Assembly: GCA_005281725.1 (NCBI GenBank)
Contig: SSBO01000012.1
Location: forward strand, 13,056,378 to 13,120,377
Direction of reading: 5' to 3'
Length of the DNA stretch: 64,000 nt
DNA from: Wuchereria bancrofti
Lineage: Eukaryota; Nematoda; Chromadorea; Rhabditida; Onchocercidae
Part shown: positions 50,622-61,661 of the stretch, one piece after another
Numbering within the stretch: position 1 is the first letter of the stretch
How the letters are laid out: the number at the start of each line of letters is the position of its first letter
The notes under the pieces: model-generated
What the model saw: only the letters and a program-made list of their open reading frames with translations
What the model was told of the DNA's origin: nothing
Databases searched by the model: none
Program-made: the position numbers and the translations under genes

Positions 50622-51415
50622 TGAAGTGGGCGGACTTTTCATTTATTTTTGTCTTGAAAATATGAATTAATATTGGATAATAATCGATCGCTATTTGAAA
50701 AAATAAGATAAAGAGACCAGGGAAGTGTTCAGAAATGTCTGATATTAAATTTCACAATATATTTGTATAAGTATTTGAAGTTGTATAAGTATTCCCTTGA
50801 TCAACAAAGTATTCGAAAATATTATTTTAAGGATAGCTAGAAGTTCAATTTTTTGTTTGAAATGCCATTTTTATTATTCGACTGTTTTGTAATCAAATCT
50901 GTCACTATAAGAACTTAAGTTTTTCATTCCTTTTATTGAAAATAATATTTCCAAGGAAAATATCGATCCAAATGAATTTGGCAGCTTAATTTGATTTTTT
51001 ATTTTAATAATTCAGTTATTTTCCATCTGAGACAAATATTCATTTTGCACACACTTTTGAAACTAATCAGAAAATAATTTTGCCTTTACATGTCATTGCT
51101 CCAATTTTTTCCCCGATGTATCACTTTTTTTATAATTTTTTATTTTTTTGTTATATAACTGTTTAATAGGATCGTAGACATAATTTCCTGTAATTTTAAT
51201 AAGGCTAAAACGGCTTTCACAATAAATAAATTGCTATTTCAAAAACATTCTTCTTTTCAGAATGTTTTTATGTCAAACTCAGGCTAATTTCACTTTTGCA
51301 TGTTATTTAATTGAACTAAAAATGTAATTCCGTTTGGTTTTAAATGACAGCAGAATAGATTAGACTTCCAAATCTAATGAAGAAGAATGGGAAATCGGAC
51401 ATAGCTTGATGCTAT
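50622..51415. repeat. Dispersed duplicate block, copy B
   Basis: Matches 35543-36382 in order and orientation from GTGAAGTGGGCGGACTTTTC to GAAATCGGACATAGCTTGATG. Divergence is clear, with substitutions and deletions (for example a shorter stretch around 50790), so this is an old duplication, unlike the identical copies around single Ns. The receptor gene that follows copy A is not found after copy B. Confidence 0.85.
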
Positions 51416-51485
51416 ATATACATATAACAAATATACTGCATAATATATATATATATATATATATAACAAATATATTGCATAACGT
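51411..51485. repeat. (AT)n microsatellite with flanking direct repeat
   Basis: An AT run at 51443-51465 is flanked by two copies of ATAACAAATATA(C/T)TGCATAA. It sits exactly at the right end of duplicate block B. Confidence 0.8.
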
Positions 51486-52787
51486 TTAGTGCTGTTTGAT
51501 CACCAGTACTATCATACATGCACTTTTTATAGTTATTTTCTGTTTTAATTTATCTATGTCGCGTTTGATTAAAATTATATACACTTGTCTTGCAATATTC
51601 ACATTAGATGGGTAAGCAATTTAGAACGGCAAATCAAATGTAAACCGTATTCCAATGTTGAAAGTTATGTGACGTCAAGTATCAATTTCTATACTGCTGT
51701 TTAAACTCTCAAACTGAGATTTATTCTTGAATCGCTTAAAACCCTATAATGGATGTTTTCCAAGGGCAGTAAGCTTTTCTAGCAGGATAACAGACAATAA
51801 TTTTTTATGATATTTAGTTTGGCATTCGTATATTTCAATCGATATTTGTTGATGAAATAAAATGCAATAGGTTTGTCAACAAACGTAATGGGATTACGCA
51901 CAAAAACAGTGAGAAATGATTTGACAGCAGCCGTATGTACAGCAACAAATAATCTTGTAAATATCGCTTCAATGAAGAAAAGAATGAAAAGCAATCAATG
52001 AAATTGATATTTTTAAAAATTTAAATAATAATGATAAAAATGTTTATTGTAATTTATAATTCCATGTTATCTATCGCTGAATGTATCACATCTTGTACTT
52101 ATAACACTTGCTAAATATCAATACAGCAATTAAAGATCATTTGATGATTATAATCATTTGCTTCATTTGCTATTTGTTTCAATTTTAATATGTTAATGAA
52201 CAAATAGTTGTTATTCTCGGGGAAAGTTTTAATAGTTTTTATTTTTGCTGTAATTCCGCAACGTCAACAATAACTTCATTGGTTTTCTACGTTATTGTAC
52301 AATATCGCGCTGATATAATATCAAGGAAAAAATGAATAGGCAATAAACATTAAGGAAAGCGAGACTGAATGTTTATTAAATTGTCGTACTTTCATACCAT
52401 TATCGATTCTCTATGAAGCTGTTATTTCTATTGATTGAATGTCGAATTGTCGAATATTGCCGAATCGAATCCATTGGAAAACTGTCGGACGGAACCTATG
52501 CAAACAAACTGATCTCACTCTGTTGATCTATACTCCTTTTAAATCTTTGGAAAACTCATCTTTCGCCTGTAAACTCTTGTGATCCTTGTTTTGCTGACCG
52601 AACATGCCAATGCAATTTTACGATCTATCAGTTAGTGTTGCATTTTGACTCTTAATTGAATTACGACGCGTTATTTCACAGTTAATCTTACTTGTTTACG
52701 TGTGGATCGAGACGTATCTGCTGTGCATAGTTATTTTTTCTGCCCATTGAATCGTTTAAAATTGTTTATCCAATTTGACCTTGTTAA
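51486..52787. other. Unassigned DNA left of the assembly gap
   Basis: A minus-strand open frame at 51779-51994 reads AAVKSFLTVFVRNPITF and is less A/T-biased than its surroundings, but I recognise no family. The last 350 bp before the gap have more C and G and could be the edge of an exon or promoter hidden in the gap. Confidence 0.35.
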
Positions 52788-53064
52788 NNNNNNNNNNNNN
52801 NNNNNNNNNNNNNNNNNNNNNNNNNNNNNNNNNNNNNNNNNNNNNNNNNNNNNNNNNNNNNNNNNNNNNNNNNNNNNNNNNNNNNNNNNNNNNNNNNNNN
52901 NNNNNNNNNNNNNNNNNNNNNNNNNNNNNNNNNNNNNNNNNNNNNNNNNNNNNNNNNNNNNNNNNNNNNNNNNNNNNNNNNNNNNNNNNNNNNNNNNNNN
53001 NNNNNNNNNNNNNNNNNNNNNNNNNNNNNNNNNNNNNNNNNNNNNNNNNNNNNNNNNNNNNNNN
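52788..53064. other. Assembly gap (277 N)
   Basis: A run of 277 N. Open frames crossing it are meaningless. This is the only multi-base gap in the window. Confidence 0.99.
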
Positions 53065-53936
53065 TATTTAATATATAAAAATTTAAAATATAAAAATTTC
53101 CCTGTGATTAGATTTTTGTATTTTAATCTCTAATCTTAAATATATTTCTCATATATCCAAATTTTGTTGCACTAATTAATTCTCTCCAATTTTACATATT
53201 ATAAAAATATGCTTTATAGGCGCCCATTAATTCCCACCCATTAATTGAAATATTTCGTTTTTAAGAACTAATTTTAAAAAAATTGAAAACTAATATTACA
53301 CAGAATCATATTTAAACTTAAATTTCTGCTAAAATATAATTGAGAAAATACATCAACATATGTCAACTGGGAAAATGTACTACGTAATATTTGTAACATG
53401 TTTCCACATATACTTCCACGTACTTTGTTCCACATGGAACTTCTATAAGCATAAAATTTGTATCAATTATTTCTCCGTAACTTTTCCACATTGATGAAAG
53501 CCTTACAGTTGCCTTATGAAATTTCGGATGCTGTTTTCATAATATATCAAAAATATATTTAATTTGAATTCGAATGCATTTCCTTAATTAAAAATTTGCA
53601 ATACAGTAATTTAATGTAGTAGAATTTGTAGTTTTAGGTTTTTTTCGCGACAATAGAAATTCAGAATTTTCGTTTTTCTTTTTTTCGTAGTCCTTCTTAT
53701 TTATTTATTAATTTATTATTTTCCACGCCTGTGAATATTTAGTTGTTTGTTTGATTTATTTCGTCGTTTTATATCACTACCGCAATTTAAAAATGAAATT
53801 GCAATTCTACGTTGATCATTTTTATAAATCGTTCTTTATAATGAGCTGGAATCATTTCTCAACTTGTTTTTGTTTCATTATAATCAGCAAATTTATTTAT
53901 TGCTTCCAGTTATTTGCAGTTTATCACACGCCATGA
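53065..53936. other. A/T-rich intergenic DNA
   Basis: No exon recognised. Low-complexity T and A runs dominate. A Phe/Tyr-rich frame at 53751-53936 is compositional. Confidence 0.5.
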
Positions 53937-55538
53937 CCAATCTTGTAAATAAGATATATTTTAAATCAAACATTTTCGGTGACTCCATCTGATATAACTG
54001 AAACTTTTGTATTCATTTTTTATTTTTAGTTTCAAATGCACATTTCACTACCTAAAACAAAAAATCCGTGATAACTTATTCAAAACAAACATACTACGTA
54101 AAATGATAACAAATATACATTTGCGCATTGCTAATTTGTCATAAGCATGAATCAAAATCAGAAAATATATGCACTATTTAAACAAAAAATATTTTGAGGG
54201 TTTATGACAAGTGTGCATTTATATGCATTATCAATTTGTCGTGAACGCACGTTATTTGCATTATTAACTTATTACACATACAACTTATACAACTTATTTC
54301 AAGTGTCTGTATTAATAGTTTTGTAAAAAGCAAATTTATTATTAATTTTGTAGAGTACAAACCTATTTCTCTTTTGAATTTCACTTAATAAATTGAGAAA
54401 AAGTTGATTGCATATTTATACTAAAATATAGATTTGGAATAAAATTTTTATTTCATTGTTTTTCATATGCGTTATCATTTCTCAATTTTTATTTGTATTG
54501 ATTAAAGTTTATCACAATTTATTCTGTCATAGACTTTCAAGTTTTATATTTATAACGTTATATGATGAGTGGTATCATAACGTAATATCTATAATCGAGA
54601 TTTATTCAACTGACTTTCACATTCAGTATCGTCAACAATGTTCAAATTTTGAAATAAATTATTAAAATCAATACTACATTGATGGACATTCTATTACATC
54701 ATAAAAATTATATAGAGTAATTATAATAAAGTTGTCACATTGATTTTTGTNCCAATCTTGTAAATAAAACATGTTTTAAACGCGGTATTTTAAATCAAAC
54801 ATTTTCGGTGACTCCATCTGATATAACTGAAACTTTTGTATTCATTTTTTATTTTTAGTGTCAAATGCACATTTCACTACCTAAAACAAAAATCCGTGAT
54901 AACTTATTCAAAACAAACATACGACGTAAAATGATAACAAATATACATTTGCGCATTGCTAATTTATCATAAGCATGAATCAAAACTCAGAAATTTGAGC
55001 CTTTATGACAAGTGCGCATTTATGCATTATTAATTTGGTGTAAATGCACACTTTTTTTGCATTATTAACCTATCATAAACAAATTTATACAACTTATTAC
55101 AAGTGCCTGTATTAATAGTTTTGTAAAAAGCAAATTTATTATTAATTTTGTAGGGTACAAACCTATTTTTACTTTGAATTTCTCTTAACTGATTGTTGCA
55201 TATTTATACTAAAATATAGATTTGGAATAAAATTTTTATTTCATTGTTTTTCATATGCGTTATCATTTCTCAATTTTTATTTGTATTGATTAAAGTTTAT
55301 CACAATTTATTCTGTCATAGACTTTCAAGTTTTATATTTATAACGTTATATGATGAGTGGTATCATAACGTAATATCTATAATCGAGATTTATTCAACTG
55401 ACTTTCACATTCAGTATCGTCAACAATGTTCAAATTTTGAAATAAATTATTAAAATCAATACTACATTGATGGACATTCTATTACATCATAAAAATTATA
55501 TAGAGTAATTATAATAAAGTTGTCACATTGATTTTTGT
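53937..55538. repeat. Tandem 0.8-kb duplication around single N (54751), copies partly diverged
   Basis: Bases 53937-54750 recur as 54752-55538. The first halves differ by substitutions and indels, while the last roughly 350 bases (including a 69-residue frame at 54456 and 55244) are identical. Divergence limited to one side suggests two haplotypes of one locus joined end to end rather than a true tandem repeat. Confidence 0.85.
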
Positions 55539-56390
55539 TAGTTATTTCGAAAATTAGATAAGAATTAAAAAATTAAAAGATTGGAATTATTATATTAAAA
55601 TATATTAAAAATATGAAAATTTCTATCCCAGGACGGTCCTGGGACATCTACTTTCATCCATGTTGCGTGCAACCAAAATGTCACCAATTTTTCTGATTTT
55701 ATGTTTGATTAGTTCCAGTTCCATTTTCATTTCATTTGTTTGCTTTTAACTTAGTCATAATTATTACTTCTTTATGACTTATCGTAAGCATTCATTAGTA
55801 GTGGTACTGTAGTATGTGATCAATTGATTTAGTTTATAATATTAGCAATTTTTACAGTGCCATACTACTAATGCCAAGTATCTATTAAACAAGTCAGCGG
55901 AAGTTATCGAAAATATACAATATTGTTTATGAACAAAAATATGATAGGAATATAAATTGAAAAATATAATGAGGAGTATAGGTGGAGGTTTGGAAATTTT
56001 CTTTTCAAAATTTACAAATATAACTCATGAAAAAGATATTGGAGATGTTAGTTGAAAAGAGTTTACTGATATTATCATGACAGGAGGTAATCGGATAACC
56101 ATGGGATGAGAAAATATGCAGAGATTTTGAATTTGAAATCCAATATTTGTGCAGAAAAGGATATTAAGTTCTACGGCATTGGGTCCAGTGCAATATACTA
56201 GCACAAAAGATTCGATAAAATTTCATGGGGATAGAATGCAGGTCGACCACAGGGAAAAAAGTTGCAAGGAACGGAAAATATACGAAGGAATAGTCTGCCA
56301 ACTTATAGATCCTACGTGGGATCTTGTTGGATTCTAACACAAGATCCTCTAATGAGTGCGACACATTTAAATGAAGTAAGCGCTGCTCCT
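55539..56390. other. Upstream region of the Sm F gene
   Basis: No exon recognised. It contains a 9-bp palindrome at 55626 and a hairpin at about 56321-56349 (GGATCTTGT against ACAAGATCC). Overlapping frames at 56149-56444 on both strands are not supported by splice sites or family resemblance. Confidence 0.45.
55626..55644. repeat. 9-bp perfect palindrome (TCCCAGGAC-G-GTCCTGGGA)
   Basis: Nineteen bases with perfect dyad symmetry around G 55635, G/C-rich within A/T-rich DNA. It could be a protein-binding site or a small hairpin; no gene is adjacent within 700 bp. Confidence 0.7.
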
Positions 56391-56421
56391 ACTAATAATC
56401 TTTACAGGTACGGTATTGAAG
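56391..56421 (+). promoter_or_regulatory. Probable spliced-leader acceptor of the Sm F gene
   Basis: CTTTACAG ends at 56407, preceded by an A/T-rich stretch, 14 bases before the ATG at 56422. No upstream exon joins here, so trans-splicing of a leader with a very short 5' UTR is the natural reading. Confidence 0.55.
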
Positions 56422-57213
56422 ATGACGACACTGCAACCAGTTAATCCAAAGCCATTCTTGAATGGACTAACCGGCAAACCAGTTGTTTGCAAACTGAAAT
56501 GGGGTATGGAATATAAAGGTAAATGAATACTTTTATTGATCGGGTTCAGTTTTTTTTTATTAACTAATGTCCTGGTTTGACATGATGTGTAATGTATCAG
56601 ATAAAATTAGAGATAAAATTAATTGCAGTGTTTTATATACCCCAAAGAAAGCAGCCATAAATAGGCTTAGTATGATATCAGATTGATTCTTGAATAAATA
56701 AAGGATTGTACAACTTTTATTGCGGAATAATGTAAGAATAATGTAGAAGGATAGTTTCAGGGTACCTTGTTTCTGTTGATGGTTACATGAACTTGCAACT
56801 AGCCAACGCTGAAGAATACATAGATGGTCGACATACTGGTGATGTTGGAGAAGTTTTGATTAGGTTCATTTTTTTTAGATATGTATTATCATCGTTGTAG
56901 AAATATCTGTTCTTGACAACTTTTGTCGGAAAGTTTTCTTAAATAAATTTTCAGGAAAACTATTTCATTCGGAAAGTGCACGGCTTAAAATTAATTTATA
57001 TATATACATATATATTCACTGTTCTTTAACTGTTTTCACAATGCTTACTTTATTACAATGACTTAATTTTCTGTTCTGCGTAGTAGTATTTGTCCAGTTT
57101 GGAAGTATGAATTAATGCTTTTTATGTTCAGAAAGTGTCAATTCAATTATTTCAGGTGCAACAATGTACTGTGGGTTGGTGGAGCTGAGGAAAGTAGCGA
57201 AATGCAACATTGA
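56422..57213 (+). CDS. Small nuclear ribonucleoprotein Sm F
   Basis: Sm F is one of seven proteins forming the ring around the Sm site of U1, U2, U4 and U5 snRNAs (and nematode spliced-leader RNAs). Exons 56422-56518, 56761-56863 and 57156-57213 join through GT-AG introns in phases 1 and 2 to 85 residues; the human protein has 86. Sm1 motif: [39 protein letters not shown]. Sm2 motif: [15 protein letters not shown]. The N-terminus ([14 protein letters not shown]) is highly conserved in the family. The C-terminal tail is short and polar (AEESSEMQH). All expected residues are present and the gene looks fully functional. Confidence 0.97.
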
Positions 57214-59993
57214 AATTGCAGTCTCTCGTTATCGTTATTCATTTGGTTATTGATAATTTATCAGCATTTGATTATTCGTTGGTTGCTATTTTATGTGTCC
57301 ATACATATGGTTTTTCACTTTTATTTTCTTCTCCCAGAGGAGTTACTTCAATTTGAACAAGGGGAAGACAAATCAGGCCTGACTTCATTCTTTTTATAAG
57401 ATTCGCCTGTGAAATTTACAATTAATCTTTGTGAGAACTTGAAATGCACAAGAAAGTATTGTAACCAGTGTTTGTTTTCATTTTGTTTTATTAGCGTTCT
57501 TACTAAAAAGTATGCTATGTCTTTTTCTTCCGTTTTTTACTGGGAATATTCCTTATCCAACGGATGAGGAATATTCCTTATCCATTAAACACTTCATTTA
57601 TGTGTGCTTGGAGATTCAGGTGCACTTTTGGTAAATTTTCTTAGATAAATCTCCGTAAAGTTAGATCTTTCTCTTTTGTTTATTTTAGTTCTTTCATCTG
57701 TAAAGGCGTTTCAGTATTTGGCACTTGGCATGTTTATAATGCCTTGCTTTTACAATTATTGCGAAATCGCTGCAGTTAATCATACAATATTGGTTACAGC
57801 GTAGAACTGTGAGCTAGTTTTCAATTCAAATGTAATTATGGGCCGACTAAGCTTCTTCTGAATACTTTATATGGGCTTGAGGAATATTACAATAGTTGCT
57901 ATATGGATCTCAGCGTTGATGGTTTATTTGGTTTACGAATTATTGAAGGTTAACTTTTGTTGTAAGTAGCTATTGAGGTGTGCTGATGAGGGAAGGAAAC
58001 ATTGAAGTAAATAATTTTGCAAGTGGAGAGATCTGAGAATAGGGATCTACTGCTACTCTTGAGAAGTCATTTCATAAGCTTATTTTGGAATTCAGTTGTA
58101 TTTTAGAACTTCTTTAGTGCTGTCTAAATTGCAGGTCATATAAAAAGTATACAGGAACATGTGGACGGTCGTGGTGTGGATTCAGAAAATTATGGATGAA
58201 ATACGTGATCTGAGTTTAATGGCTAGTGTGATTGCAAACAAATTTTTACCTTTTGTTGCCTTCATCGACCATATAAGATGAATTTTATACCACAGCATAC
58301 CGATGCAAGATTTAGATGGAAAGAGAAACAACTAAAAACTAGCAAAAATGATAAGATTTTTCCTTCTCCTATTCTTCTTGCGGGAAAACAAAGTAGCAGA
58401 TCTATTTTTTTCTTTTTGAATATTTTTTTTATAATGGTTTTTTATTTATGAAAATCCCTTTCTAGTTTTTGGCCTGAATTCTGAAAACGAAGTTAAAAAA
58501 TTGATATTTTACAGCGATATCAGCACTCTTTTCTACCCAATGGGAATGCACTTACTTAGAATCTTACATTGAAATTTTTGAAAATAACGTTGTTGGACGG
58601 TTTTTTTTTTTTTTTAAGTTCTACTCATCGCTAAGATGTCCACAATTGCGATAATGGTTTGTCGACTTCTTCCATATACTGGAGTTTTTTGATATTTTTT
58701 TCAGGTGCTACTTTTGGCGAATTCTAACTTGACGGTGAAGCCTTACAGTTGTTACTTAAGTATTGACTTATGAAACGGGTGCTTAATCAGCGTGGTTTTA
58801 CAGGGTATCAGTTGAAGCATTAGATTCTTTGAAGTATCCATATATAGTATTTTATGATGTTGGGCAATTTCTTTTAATTTCCTTTTAAATTTTTTATGAG
58901 ATTTGCGATGCTTCATAAAAGATGACTCAGTTATACATTACTTATTTTTATTTTGATAATTTGAATGTGTATGGATGTTTGTATTGTATTGCATTTAATG
59001 GAATAAAATGTGTATTGCTATATTTTAGGAACATAGTATTTTCGAGAACTGAATGCATCCTTTCATTGGGAATGGTGAGAATGATAATATCTGCATGATT
59101 TTAAAAGAGTGTCATATTATTATTGGTTGCTTCAAGATCACCTTCCAAAACTTGAGTAAATATAAAGAATTAACTGATTATCATGAATTGGAATTAATGA
59201 AACACTGCAAGAAATAATTACAGAACTTGTTATAATCTAATCATAGTTCTATGAGATAAAACTAGATGATGTATTGATGTGAAATCGGTCAAATTTTGTT
59301 GATCCAGGGAGATTTCAAGGGGAACAATTTTGTGAAGCATTGATTTTGAATAGCTTAAAAGACCTTATAGTAATCTACAATCAAATTACGTATTTACTGC
59401 ATATCTATTATTATTTTACAATTTTACTGTGGTAGATACAATTCATGACATAATTCCATCATAAATTGGAAATGGTCGCAACTCCCAAGCAATTCGATAT
59501 ATAATATAAGTATTCCGAATTTAATTGTAGTTATTTTTAGTCTAATAATTACAACGATTAAAACGATTGAATCCATTATAGATGCCATTAATAACTAAAA
59601 ATAAAAATACTAAAAGGTAGATCTTCCAAGATTCGATATTTTTAGTTCACCAAAAATTCATTTGCATTTTTGTGTTAACTTTCCTTTTAAGCCACATATT
59701 TTAATACAGACATTTAATCGTTTTAAACTTTCGTGATAAAATGGATTTACTGATTTTTATTGATTATTGATTTTCTTCATGGATTTATTGATTTTGTTGG
59801 CTTAAAAAATTCAAAGTGATTTCAAAGTGATTTTTACATTTTAAATTTCTTTGCGAGCATATGTATTATTTGCTTGATCTGAAATTATTTCCCTTCTATT
59901 TCTTCGTTTCGTTTTGAAAAGATCATTAAAAAAGCAAGCAAAAATCGCTTCTGTTTAGCCGTTTGTAGAAAAATTAAACTAAAGTTTTTATAT
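57214..59993. other. Intergenic DNA downstream of Sm F
   Basis: No exon recognised, although the first 1.8 kb are less A/T-rich than most intergenic DNA here. A 17-bp direct repeat GGAATATTCCTTATCCA occurs at about 57542 and 57567. A TTCAGGTGC(T)ACTTTTGG stretch near 57617 recurs near 58702 with loosely similar flanks, hinting at an old local duplication. Confidence 0.45.
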
Positions 59994-61661
59994 GGTTTTT
60001 AACTAAATCTGCTTCGAATGATTCATCAATTAATTGAATTCAGAAAAGTCCATTTTTAATAATACAATCCATTCCATCATTGGCGTGACCTTTTCACAAC
60101 AAATTTTTGTTTGACATTTACTATATAGTAAAATAGAAAAAAGCTAAGTTCCACTGCTTCAAATAAACAATTAAAATATATAAATCATATTTTCTTTCAA
60201 TCGATTTTATCAATTTATTCCTAATAATATCGTCCTTATCATTATCACAATACTACTATTCCTGTGGTGATTATTATTAGTGAAGAAAACTAAATTACTT
60301 TTATTATTATAATAAGAAATTCTGGTATTACTTATATTTTAAATTATTACTGAAATTAATTTAATAAGTAATGATAATGAGGATAAGTGGAAATATAAAT
60401 ATATTCTGCAGAAGATTTTAAATGATAAATGGTAACATGGCATAGTATATAAAAAGAAGAAATACAAATAGCACATTGGTATTATAATCATATCATTACA
60501 ACCACAAATATTGTTAATGATAACACCGATCATTTCATTTAATTAGGTGAAGGGGAAATTTTAAACTAATTGCTCAATTTCAACCGAACTACTAATCATA
60601 TAGTTTACTACTAATTCTTATACTTTTTATAAGTTAATGTATCTTTTTTTTAAATTATATATAAATTACTTCCATTTTCTCCCTCTTTATATATGCTCAT
60701 AATAACATGAAATTAATGATATCCAGTCTTTCTCCTTTTCTAACATTATTATCATTCTGAAGTAGTACTTATGATTACTCTGGTTATTCCACCAATTTTG
60801 TTTATTATTTCTATNGGTTTTTAACTAAATCTAACCAATTCACTAATCAAACTTTTCCAATTTTTTCGAATGATTCATCAATTAATTGAATTCAGAAATC
60901 TGTTCATTTTTAACAATACAATCCATTCCATCATTAGCGTGACCTTTCCACAACAAATTTTTGTTTGACATTTATTTACTCATGTAGTGAAAAAGAAAAA
61001 CCTAAACTCCACTGCTTCAAATAAACAATTAAAATATGTAAATCATATTTTCTTTCAATCGATTTTATCGATTTATTTCCAATAATCCTTATCATCGTCA
61101 CAATACTACTATCTCTGTGGTGATTATTAGTGAAGAAAATTAAATTACTTTTACTATTATAATAAGAAATTTTCGTATTACTTATATTTTAAATCATTAT
61201 TGAAATTAATCTAATAAGTAATGATAATGAGAATAAGTGAAAATACAAATATGTTCTGCAGAAGATTTTAAATGATAAATAGTAATATGGCATAGTATAT
61301 AAAAAGAAATACAAATAGCACACTGATATTACAATCATATCATTACAACCACAAATATTGTTAATGATAACACCGATCATTTCATTTAATTAGGTGAAGG
61401 GGAAATTTTAAACTAATTGCTCAATTTCAACCGAACTACTAATCATATAGTTTACTACTAATTCTTATACTTTTTATAAGTTAATGTATCTTTTTTTTAA
61501 ATTATATATAAATTACTTCCATTTTCTCCCTCTTTATATATGCTCATAATAACATGAAATTAATGATATCCAGTCTTTCTCCTTTTCTAACATTATTATC
61601 ATTCTGAAGTAGTACTTATGATTACTCTGGTTATTCCACCAATTTTGTTTATTATTTCTAT
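59994..61661. repeat. Tandem 0.83-kb duplication around single N (60815), copies partly diverged
   Basis: Bases 59994-60814 recur as 60816-61661. Left halves differ by substitutions and short indels; right parts (about 60530-60814 and 61375-61661) are identical. As at 54751, this fits two haplotypes of one locus placed in tandem. Confidence 0.85.

Noticed and set aside
52702..53133. 143-residue open frame crossing the gap
   Set aside because: Most of it is N; the ends are not related to each other by any evidence.
57983..58036. Possible C/D snoRNA (TGATGAG ... CTGA)
   Set aside because: No complementary terminal stem flanks the boxes, and such short motifs occur by chance.
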